Below, piece after piece: positions 1 to 4,959 of a stretch of 5,067 nt of DNA; the first letter of the stretch is position 1, and each line of letters opens with the position of its first letter. Under the pieces are notes generated by a model. It saw only the letters and a program-made list of their open reading frames with translations, did not search any database and was not told the origin of the DNA. Source of the DNA: Bacteroidota bacterium (GTDB lineage: Bacteria > Bacteroidota > Bacteroidia > Bacteroidales > Dysgonomonadaceae); the NCBI GenBank assembly GCA_023418255.1, contig JAEZZZ010000095.1, positions 1 to 5,067 on the forward strand, in the 5' to 3' direction. The position numbers and the translations under genes are program-made.

Positions 1-123
1 TATGCACGACAAGGAGACTCCAAAAACGCCATGCGCTTTTTCCAAATGGCTGCAAAAAAACAGCAGCCCGACGCCTTGAAGAACCTCGAGGAACTGAAAA
101 AAGCATTGGCTGACAAGCAATAG
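1..123 (+). CDS. C-terminal end of a Sel1/TPR-repeat protein (5' truncated by window)
   Basis: Frame 1 is open from the first base to a TAG at 121-123 and gives 40 residues. The pattern GDSKNAMRFFQMAAKKQQPDAL followed by KNLEEL fits the second half of a Sel1-like/TPR helical hairpin: a small residue, an aromatic pair, an AA pair, then Ala-Leu and Asn-Leu at helix-packing positions. Such repeats form alpha-solenoids used for protein-protein contacts. Nothing shows which partner this protein binds or where it acts, because the N-terminus lies outside the window. The charged, lysine-rich tail (KKALADKQ) looks like a natural C-terminus. It is separated from the pilus genes by 210 bases and a different base composition, so I take it as an unrelated upstream neighbour rather than part of the operon. 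Repeat type is inferred from one partial unit only. Confidence 0.65.
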   Translation, partial: YARQGDSKNAMRFFQMAAKKQQPDALKNLEELKKALADKQ

Positions 124-333
124 AGAACCGGGGGCTTACGATCCATTCTCTCGCACATTCGCTGCGCATAAAAGAGACGCGACAACGGAGAAAAAAGAAC
201 ATTTAAAGGTCGGTCGACAAGCTCTCGAAACAGAAAAAAACCGATTGATGAATCATTAAAAATCACATAACATAAAATAGAAGACAGCTAATTAATTATT
301 TATTTATCTACAAACTTAAAGAAAGGACAAAAA
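124..333 (+). promoter_or_regulatory. Upstream leader of the pilus operon with ribosome site
   Basis: This 210-base gap separates the Sel1 gene from the fimbrillin gene. Its first half is moderately GC-rich; from about 225 it turns A/T-rich, as expected for a promoter and leader. A purine stretch GAAAGGA at 321-327 lies six bases before the ATG at 334 and is the clearest Shine-Dalgarno-like site in the window; it supports that start. I found no TAnnTTTG -7 box with a TTTG -33 partner here. The closest is TTG at 245-247 with a poor TA-rich -7 near 268, which I do not consider convincing. A 6-bp inverted repeat AGAGAA/TTCTCT (122-127, 146-151) just after the upstream stop has an 18-base loop and no T tract, so it is at best a weak terminator. 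Confidence 0.5.
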
Positions 334-2037
334 ATGAAATTAAAAAATTTTTTATGGATGGGAGCTGTTGCTTTAGGTCTATGTGCCTGTAACAGCGATG
401 AGGTACCCAACTCCAATAAGGGAGGAGAAGAGATCAATAGTGAAACCTACTTGTCGTTTTCCATTGCCATGCCTAACGACGGCACGCGTGCTGCAGCCGG
501 GAATGTGTCGGATGCTAATGAAGGCGACACCTATATAGGAACGGAAGAGGAACAAAAAGTAACCGATATACGTGTTGTGCTTTACAATGAACATTCCATT
601 GTTGCTTATTCTTTTGATTTCACTGAAAACTCTCAACATGGAGACGGCACAAAATTTATTAAATCAAAGAGTGGTAGCTATTATACTACTGATGCGATCA
701 AAGTCAAGAATCAATCCTACGATGCATTGGTATTGATTAACCCATTGGATGAGGTGAAAAATGTTACAGAACCTGGTATGATACTTGAAAAATTTGCGGA
801 TCAAGCGGTCGAAATCAGTGAAGATAAATTAGTGACAAAAAAAGGTATTTTTATGTCGAATGCTAAAGGTTTATCAACTGTACCCGAGACTGCTATAAAG
901 AACACAAAAAAAGAAGCTGAGGATAATCCTTTTAAAGATGGTAGCAATGGTATAAAAGTTGATCGTGCGGTAGCTAAAGTATTTGTAGGCAAATCCACAA
1001 CATTGTCTACTTCTGATAATGCAACGGTCACTCTGAAAGGCTGGACATTGGATATTACCAATAAAAAACTTTTCTGGATGCGTAAATTCGACAAATATGC
1101 TGCGATGAAGAATACTTTTTATGAAGAAGAGAAAACAACTAGAGAAGAAAGATTTCAAAGATACGCTAAGGACCCTAATTTTAGTAATGGAATTGAAAGA
1201 AATGAAAATGAATTTAATTATATTACTGAAATAGTTAATGACGTTGAGAATAGAAGTACGCGTTTTGGTGTAGCAGAAGTAAGCAGAGTACGTATGTCTA
1301 TAGACCCAAGCGAGGTCGTAAAAAAAGATTTTGGTTTTGGTGATAATAATGGATTGTATCTTTTGGAAAATACAATGCAAGCAGATAGGCAATATCAGCC
1401 AGTGACTACACGCGTTATTGTACAAGCAGAGTATATCCCCAACCAATTATTCAAAGAATCTGATGAGGTTCAGGACAAAAGTTGGTACGACTTTGATGGA
1501 ATACCTATTCGTGCAGATTATCTTCAAAAATTATATAATAATGATGCTCATGAACCATCATTAGACCCAGATGAGCATCAAATGATTGCTAATGAATTAG
1601 AAGACATATTGGGTAGGGACCGTTTAGACCTGTTAATTAATATTATTGAATATTTTGAAACAGAAACAGGAAATAAATTTAATCAAGACCTAGGACCGGA
1701 CGGACAATCGTATATCATGTATTATGATGATTCGCACAAACTATCCTTCTATAAGAACGCTATTTGTTATTATCCTATAAGGATACGACACTTTAGCGAT
1801 GATTTATCGGATAAAACTAATTATCAATATGCGAAAACAACACCTGATCATGATGGCTATGGTCGTTATGGTGTGGTACGTAATAATATCTATAAGTTGA
1901 CAATTAATTCAGTGAAAAAGCCAGGTTTACCTATTATCGATTATCCGAACGAAAAAGACGATAATGATTCTTATTACCTAGCAATACAATCTCATATGAT
2001 GCCTTGGCTTGTACGCACACAGGAGGTAGATTTATAA
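334..2037 (+). CDS. Major fimbrillin, Mfa1/FimA-type (type V pilus) lipoprotein precursor
   Basis: Likely the structural subunit of a type V pilus. The 567-residue product starts with a lipoprotein signal: K2/K4, a hydrophobic stretch 6-18, lipobox LCAC with Cys19, then NSDE, an acidic patch like the Bacteroidetes lipoprotein surface-export signal. Residues about 38-90 form the first N-domain strands, with GTRAA at 50-54: Arg52 sits where the P. gingivalis fimbrillins are cut by an Arg-specific protease to free the donor groove. Further family-like landmarks are VDRAVAKV (209-216), YLLENTM (342-348), TRVIVQAEY (359-367) and YYPIRIRHF (479-487). The C-terminal signature is RYGVVRNNIYKLTINSV (511-527), then KKPGLP and a final PWLVRTQEVDL, which in this superfamily includes the C-terminal donor strand. 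Residues about 371-456 form a long polar insertion. GAAAGGA six bases upstream supports the start. The middle of the gene is far more A/T-rich than its 5' end or the next genes. Family assignment is firm; adhesion target is unknown. Confidence 0.92.
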   Translation: MKLKNFLWMGAVALGLCACNSDEVPNSNKGGEEINSETYLSFSIAMPNDGTRAAAGNVSDANEGDTYIGTEEEQKVTDIRVVLYNEHSIVAYSFDFTENSQHGDGTKFIKSKSGSYYTTDAIKVKNQSYDALVLINPLDEVKNVTEPGMILEKFADQAVEISEDKLVTKKGIFMSNAKGLSTVPETAIKNTKKEAEDNPFKDGSNGIKVDRAVAKVFVGKSTTLSTSDNATVTLKGWTLDITNKKLFWMRKFDKYAAMKNTFYEEEKTTREERFQRYAKDPNFSNGIERNENEFNYITEIVNDVENRSTRFGVAEVSRVRMSIDPSEVVKKDFGFGDNNGLYLLENTMQADRQYQPVTTRVIVQAEYIPNQLFKESDEVQDKSWYDFDGIPIRADYLQKLYNNDAHEPSLDPDEHQMIANELEDILGRDRLDLLINIIEYFETETGNKFNQDLGPDGQSYIMYYDDSHKLSFYKNAICYYPIRIRHFSDDLSDKTNYQYAKTTPDHDGYGRYGVVRNNIYKLTINSVKKPGLPIIDYPNEKDDNDSYYLAIQSHMMPWLVRTQEVDL

Positions 2038-2049
2038 CCGTACCTCGTC

Positions 2050-2075
2050 TATTGCAGTGCAATACATAAATTTTT
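2050..2075 (+). promoter_or_regulatory. 15-bp perfect dyad followed by T5 after the fimbrillin stop
   Basis: Twelve bases after the fimbrillin stop, 2050-2064 is a perfect inverted repeat, TATTGCA-G-TGCAATA. A five-T run follows at 2071-2075. As RNA the arms can only form about five A/U-rich pairs around a five-base loop, so as an intrinsic terminator it would be weak and leaky. As DNA it would suit a dimeric regulator. Either reading is inference; the symmetry itself is visible. Its position between the highly expressed subunit and the downstream genes makes partial termination the more attractive option. Confidence 0.4.
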
Positions 2076-2120
2076 ATTACATCACGACATTCATTGTCTG
2101 CAAATATTTCATCTTTGAAC

Positions 2121-2154
2121 CGGAGGTGGTGCGTGTCCTGACGTGCCCCCTCCG
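2121..2154 (+). promoter_or_regulatory. Strong GC-rich stem-loop between major subunit and anchor genes
   Basis: The left arm 2121-2134 (CGGAGGTGGTGCGT) pairs with the right arm 2141-2154 (ACGTGCCCCCTCCG) around a six-base loop GTCCTG. The stem is 14 positions long with one T-C mismatch and two G-U wobbles. It is by far the most stable structure in this gap, yet no T tract follows, so it is not a standard intrinsic terminator. The likely role is an mRNA 3'-end stabiliser or processing barrier, protecting the fimbrillin message while less of the downstream message accumulates. That role is inference; the pairing is seen directly. Confidence 0.6.
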
Positions 2155-2235
2155 CCAAAGGTGAAACAAATGGCATACATACGCTTCCTGTAAGTTTTGA
2201 ATGCAAAGGATATCTATTAAACAAATATTTGCTTA

Positions 2236-3234
2236 ATGAAAAATAAATTTATAATAAAAAGAAACGCGCTACATATCCATATCTTTACCTTTCTATTCTT
2301 TATGCTGGTCTCCTCATGCTCCCATTGGATGTATGATGATTTGCCTCCCTGTAAGGCAGAGCTACGATTTGTTTATGACCACAACATGAAGTTTGCCGAT
2401 GCATTCGGGCACGAAGTAAAAAGACTAACAGTGTATATCTTCGATGAAGCCGGCAAAATCGTAAAAACCAAAACAGTGGAGAAAGAGTCGTTCGACAAAA
2501 ATTTCACCCTTCCCCTGGAGTTGCATCCTGGCAAATACACCGTGCTGACATGGGCAGGCCTATACGAAGAGTCATACCACTTCACAAAAGCGGATGCAAA
2601 TACCTCCATTGAACAATTGGGCATATCAATAAAAAACGCCGAAAAAAAGGTGGACTACCAATTGAAACATCTTTGGCATGGTATGCTGCAGATTGAATTC
2701 GACGGCACCGGTCACAAGATATATACCGTACCCCTGATAAAAGACACCAACACGTTCAGGATTGCCATGCTTACACAAAGCTCCACCCCTATCGATATGA
2801 ACAACTATGATCTATCCATCTCCGAAGACAATGGGGCTTACACCTACATGAATGAAATTGTGCCCAATAACACGATCACATATCGCCCTTATTATCAATC
2901 CGATGCACTCACTCAAAAACAAGGAGAGACTGAGTATGCGGGTGCCGTATATGAACTTCGCACCGGCAGACTAATGGCGAATCAACCCACGCGCTTCACC
3001 GTATACAGTCACAAAGCAAACAAAACTGTCTTGGACATTGACCTCACAGATTACCTCGCCATCTTGAGAATGGAAGAAAACGCAAACCTCCCCTTGCAAG
3101 AATACCTGGATCGTCAAGATCAATACAATATCACCTTCTTCTTCACCGAAGGCACTTCGCCCGAAGAAAATTTCTTGAGTGTGCAAGTATACATCAATAA
3201 CTGGCTCATCAGAGTACAGCACGTGAAACAATAA
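2236..3234 (+). CDS. FimB/Mfa2-family pilus anchor lipoprotein
   Basis: The 332-residue product fits the FimB/Mfa2 family (formerly DUF1812), whose P. gingivalis members anchor the pilus in the outer membrane and limit its length. It has a basic N-terminus (KNK, KR), a hydrophobic segment about 13-24 and lipobox VSSC with Cys28. The family signature follows at once: YDDLPPC at 33-39, then LRFVYDHNMKFADAF (43-57) and EVKRLTVYIFDEAGKIV (60-76), the first transthyretin-like sheet. The region with PGKYTVLTWAGL (98-109) continues this domain. The end has the typical VYINNWLIRV. Length is close to the family norm. No good Shine-Dalgarno precedes the ATG; the nearest purine run (AAAGGA, 2204-2209) is too far, and the start was chosen for the complete signal peptide. 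It lies 198 bases after the fimbrillin and 43 before the next lipoprotein gene, with GC near 50% where counted, unlike the fimbrillin core. Confidence 0.9.
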   Translation: MKNKFIIKRNALHIHIFTFLFFMLVSSCSHWMYDDLPPCKAELRFVYDHNMKFADAFGHEVKRLTVYIFDEAGKIVKTKTVEKESFDKNFTLPLELHPGKYTVLTWAGLYEESYHFTKADANTSIEQLGISIKNAEKKVDYQLKHLWHGMLQIEFDGTGHKIYTVPLIKDTNTFRIAMLTQSSTPIDMNNYDLSISEDNGAYTYMNEIVPNNTITYRPYYQSDALTQKQGETEYAGAVYELRTGRLMANQPTRFTVYSHKANKTVLDIDLTDYLAILRMEENANLPLQEYLDRQDQYNITFFFTEGTSPEENFLSVQVYINNWLIRVQHVKQ

Positions 3235-3277
3235 ACAACCTCAAAAAAACCGGGACACGCAAACAACCCATCTGGAT

Positions 3278-4405
3278 ATGAAAAGAAGCATACCACACAT
3301 TCACACCACACGACACAATGTGCTCCCTGCACTATGGTTGCTTATCATATCCCTGTTGCTGGCATGCCAAAAACAACCGCTGTCCATGCCCGATGAAAAT
3401 AAAAATAATCGATGGCTCGCTATTGATATTCCCCATATCTCCGAACCCTTCGGTACGGTACAAATAAATAGGGCACGCCTCTTCATTTTTGATCGTGAAG
3501 GGCACCTCTCTGAAAACATTCTCAACAGTGGGATAGAAGAGAAAAGGTCATACATTCGGCTGCTCTTCGAGACGAAAATTAAATCGGGAGAATACTCCTT
3601 TGTACTGGTGACAAACGAACAAAATCTTGAAAACGCTGCACAAAATAAATTAAATAACTTTGATGGTACCAAAAGACAACTCTTAAGAAAAATCCTTATG
3701 AGCAGATCATTACTGACCGGATCCTCACTGCAATACATGGCTCACTGGGGCGCATCCGACCCTTACATGATCGATATCGAAAGCAGTGCTACCGCTCACA
3801 ACGCCATAACACTGAAACAGCCTCTATCGCTTCAGTGGATATGTGCTCGAGTAGAGGTCACTGTCACCAATCAGCTTCCCGACGGAAGTGATTTCATAAC
3901 TCCGGAGTCAGCTGGCTACAAAATAAGGGCTCTCCGGCGTATCGATATTCGAAACACCTCCTCCCTCTTTCCTGTCGCTACGTCCAATAACAATCAGCAG
4001 GTCATTTCACAAGAAGTGACACTCAATGGGCAGGGGATGACCGGAACTAATGCAACGGGGCATAAATTTACCTTTACCGACCAGTTTTATGCCGGAGACT
4101 ACTCCGATGGCAAAGATTTCAGTTCGGGCGAAATAGACAACACAAATCCACAACGAAGGACTTCAGCTGCCTACTTTATTCAACTGGAAAACACTGAAGG
4201 TAAAACGTTCGACTATATCATCCCCATTGGTGACCCCCTGTGGGATGCAGAAAAAAAACTTATCGGTACTAAAATGGAACGCAACGTCAGCTATAAAATC
4301 AATATCTTCATCAAAGGCAGTAGAGTGAAACAACCCGGTACATGTTCTTACATCTGTCCGCCCCTCACACGTTCCTCCCATAACACAATAGAGATCGAAC
4401 TCTGA
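3278..4405 (+). CDS. Fimbrillin-like minor/tip pilus lipoprotein
   Basis: A 375-residue predicted lipoprotein: basic start (MKR), hydrophobic segment about 16-29, lipobox LLAC with Cys30. The body has the alternating beta pattern of the fimbrillin superfamily. RARLFIFDREG (65-75) and SGEYSFVLVTNE (103-114) look like N-domain strands, ICARVEVTV (188-196) is equivalent to the VDRAVAKV-type strand of the major subunit, and ALRRIDIRN (218-226) follows. In the C-domain AAYFIQLENTEG (297-308), YIIPIGD (313-319) and MERNVSYKINIFIKG (333-347) match the usual ending, where an R-N-x-x-Y segment precedes the last strands; it finishes NTIEIEL. By position (third after major subunit and anchor) and fold it is probably an accessory or tip component comparable in role to P. 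gingivalis Mfa3-Mfa5, but I cannot assign an ortholog. It is 43 bases behind the anchor gene with no terminator between, so cotranscribed. Start chosen for the intact signal; no clear ribosome site. Confidence 0.75.
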   Translation: MKRSIPHIHTTRHNVLPALWLLIISLLLACQKQPLSMPDENKNNRWLAIDIPHISEPFGTVQINRARLFIFDREGHLSENILNSGIEEKRSYIRLLFETKIKSGEYSFVLVTNEQNLENAAQNKLNNFDGTKRQLLRKILMSRSLLTGSSLQYMAHWGASDPYMIDIESSATAHNAITLKQPLSLQWICARVEVTVTNQLPDGSDFITPESAGYKIRALRRIDIRNTSSLFPVATSNNNQQVISQEVTLNGQGMTGTNATGHKFTFTDQFYAGDYSDGKDFSSGEIDNTNPQRRTSAAYFIQLENTEGKTFDYIIPIGDPLWDAEKKLIGTKMERNVSYKINIFIKGSRVKQPGTCSYICPPLTRSSHNTIEIEL

Positions 4406-4429
4406 TTTACTTGCTCTTACGCCCTGTAT

Positions 4430-4477
4430 CGAGGACTTGTAACCCGAAGCATAGCCGCGAAGATTTTTAATCCACCG
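4430..4477. repeat. Two degenerate REP-like palindromes
   Basis: Two short segments resemble the intact palindrome at 4559-4591. At 4430-4450, CGAGGACTTGTAACCCGAAGC keeps the CGAGGA start and the central TTG-TAA. At 4457-4477, GCGAAGATTTTTAATCCACCG keeps GCGA, GATT, AATCC. Neither forms a good stem now. Read on the - strand they lie just after the stop of the transposase remnant, which is where REP copies commonly flank RAYT genes. They also fill the space after the third pilus gene where a terminator would be expected; I see none there. The similarity was judged by eye, with several mismatches in each. Confidence 0.4.
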
Positions 4478-4482
4478 AAAAG

Positions 4483-4599
4483 CTAAACCACAACATCATT
4501 CAGTAATCCTTTCTCCTCCGCATAATCCATTGCGGAACTGTAACGATAATCTTCTGTACCGGTTGCGAGGATTGCAAATCCTCGCGACCGGGGTTGGTG
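4483..4599 (-). pseudogene. C-terminal remnant of a REP-associated tyrosine transposase (RAYT, IS200-like Y1 family)
   Basis: Read on the - strand in a frame ending with TAG at 4485-4483, 4557-4486 encodes TEDYRYSSAMDYAEEKG followed by LLNDVVV. The pattern (E)DYxYSSAxDYA-x-x-KGLL close to the stop is the characteristic tail of Bacteroidetes transposases of the Y1/COG1943 group, including RAYTs, where it follows the NPVRAG-type segment. Here that preceding segment is missing: upstream codons read HQPRSRGFAILATG, produced by the palindrome at 4559-4591, and further upstream is unrelated terminator-like sequence. The HUH motif and catalytic tyrosine are absent, so this is a dead fragment of about 30-39 codons without its own start. 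It opposes the pilus genes and ends 78 bases past the third one. Family recognition is from memory of the motif, not from a search. Confidence 0.7.
4559..4591. repeat. REP-like palindrome, 15-bp stem with 3-base loop
   Basis: The arms 4559-4573 (CCGGTTGCGAGGATT) and 4577-4591 (AATCCTCGCGACCGG) pair throughout with one G-U wobble around the loop GCA. This is the strongest inverted repeat in the window. No T tract follows in either direction, which argues against an intrinsic terminator. The size, the GCGAGGATT/AATCCTCGC core, and location inside a RAYT remnant point to a dispersed REP-type palindrome of the kind RAYTs mobilise. It may still act on RNA as a 3' stabiliser for the pilus message. 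Genome-wide copy number cannot be seen from this window. Confidence 0.65.
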
Positions 4600-4618
4600 A
4601 CAAAAGGTTTCTGTGGAC

Positions 4619-4643
4619 AAGTGTGGAAAAATTCCACACTTTT
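4619..4643 (+). terminator. Probable intrinsic terminator of the pilus operon
   Basis: AAGTGTGGAA (4619-4628) and TTCCACACTT (4632-4641) form a perfect 10-bp inverted repeat around AAA, and the right arm runs into TTTT at 4640-4643. It is the first hairpin with a T run after the third pilus gene, 214 bases downstream. The T run is short and the loop is A/T-rich, so termination may be incomplete. Read on the - strand the T run is interrupted, so the + direction is favoured. TGTGGA occurs twice (4612-4617 and 4622-4627), giving it a passing likeness to DnaA boxes, addressed under rejected items. Confidence 0.55.
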
Positions 4644-4677
4644 ACCACCCCTCCCCCAAGCTAACCATCTGATTTTC

Positions 4678-4712
4678 AAAAAAAAAAAAAACAACTTTTT
4701 TTGTAAAAAAAA
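4678..4712. repeat. A14 / T7 / A8 homopolymer tracts upstream of promoter
   Basis: There is a run of 14 A (4678-4691), then CAAC, then seven T (4696-4702), GT, and eight A (4705-4712). Tract centres are about 10 to 15 bases apart, which favours intrinsic DNA bending just upstream of the -33 box at 4724; A-tracts here can also act like UP elements. The A14 run is long enough to change length by slippage during replication. Tract lengths are read from the given sequence and are the part most prone to sequencing error. Confidence 0.7.
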
Positions 4713-4737
4713 CAGTTCTATCATTTGGATAGAATTG
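4713..4737. promoter_or_regulatory. 25-bp dyad centred on the -33 box, candidate operator
   Basis: CAGTTCTATC (4713-4722) and GATAGAATTG (4728-4737) are inverted copies with nine of ten positions complementary, separated by ATTTG (4723-4727). The centre coincides with the TTTG -33 element, so a dimeric regulator bound here would directly compete with or contact RNA polymerase. No regulator gene is present in the window. The symmetry is seen; operator function is inferred. Confidence 0.55.
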
Positions 4738-4755
4738 AGATATAAAGTACTTTTG
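4724..4755 (+). promoter_or_regulatory. Consensus Bacteroidales promoter (TTTG-N20-TAnnTTTG)
   Basis: The -33 box TTTG is at 4724-4727 and the -7 box TACTTTTG at 4748-4755, with a 20-base spacer. This matches the established Bacteroides primary-sigma consensus (TTTG, 19-21 bases, TAnnTTTG) at every fixed base. Initiation is expected at roughly 4760-4764. It lies after the probable terminator and points at the secreted protein gene at 4960, giving a leader of about 200 bases. It is the only full-consensus promoter I found in the window. Confidence 0.8.
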
Positions 4756-4827
4756 TATTCGAAAAATGGAGATGATTCCTGGAAGGGAAAAAAATTCTCC
4801 GAATAAGTTTGTCTTTTTAACAGACAA
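4756..4827 (+). promoter_or_regulatory. Structured 5' leader: two stem-loops
   Basis: Two possible RNA structures begin at or just after the predicted transcription start. In the first, GGAGA (4768-4772) pairs with TCTCC (4796-4800); TATTC (4756-4760) is complementary to GAATA (4801-4805) and could extend the stem across a 7-base bulge, if transcription begins early enough. In the second, TTGTCT (4809-4814) pairs with AGACAA (4822-4827) around TTTTAAC. Neither is followed by a T tract. I do not recognise a known riboswitch family. A stability or translation role is a guess. Confidence 0.35.
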
Positions 4828-4888
4828 CGTTAATATTTATCACAGCAAAAAATCACTCATGCTATATTCCGGTGAAAGGGGACTGTAA
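4766..4888 (+). CDS. Possible 40-codon leader sORF, TAATG-coupled to downstream frame
   Basis: An ATG at 4766 opens a 40-residue frame (MEMIPGRENSPNKFVF at the start, LMLYSGERGL at the end) that stops at TAA 4886-4888. It begins about 11 bases after the -7 box, so it would be nearly leaderless. Its stop overlaps an ATG at 4888 (TAATG), and that ATG is in frame with the downstream secreted protein. The peptide has no signal sequence, membrane segment or run of a single amino acid of the kind seen in attenuation leaders, and I recognise no family. It may be chance; I list it because of the promoter proximity and the stop-start overlap. Confidence 0.2.
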   Translation: MEMIPGREKNSPNKFVFLTDNVNIYHSKKSLMLYSGERGL

Positions 4889-4959
4889 TGGGCACTCGTG
4901 TGTCGACATATCCCGTAGAAACAGGACAAAACAGCGTACTGAACAATAAACGTTACGAA

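Noticed and set aside
874..1446. Long open frame (190 codons) on the - strand inside the fimbrillin gene
   Set aside because: It lies wholly antisense to a well-supported gene, in its most A/T-rich part, and the product is rich in Phe, Ile, Ser and Cys with no family resemblance.
2110..2117. CATCTTTG as a -7 promoter box for the anchor gene
   Set aside because: One mismatch to TAnnTTTG, and the only upstream TTG (2094-2096) is 13 bases away rather than 19-21.
2170..2193. Seven-codon frame (MAYIRFL) with AAAGG upstream, between fimbrillin and anchor genes
   Set aside because: Too short to support from one sequence; no overlap or coupling to the next start, which is 42 bases downstream of its stop.
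2192..2199. AAGTTTTG as a -7 promoter box 37 bases before the anchor gene
   Set aside because: One mismatch to the consensus and no TTTG or TTG at the expected upstream distance.
4612..4712. Possible replication origin: DnaA-box-like TGTGGACAA and TGTGGAAAA next to A/T-rich tracts
   Set aside because: Only two loose matches, both largely within or beside the terminator hairpin. No box cluster, and no dnaA, dnaN or other origin-linked genes nearby.
4594..4827. Open frames on both strands across the A/T-rich promoter region
   Set aside because: The products contain runs of Lys, Asn and Phe coming from homopolymer tracts, and they overlap a consensus promoter and a terminator-like hairpin.
4866..4900. 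Partial likeness to a cobalamin riboswitch (CCGGTGAAA followed by ACTGTAA)
   Set aside because: The spacing is far too short and the remaining conserved core and stems are missing. The neighbouring gene is not a B12 transport gene.
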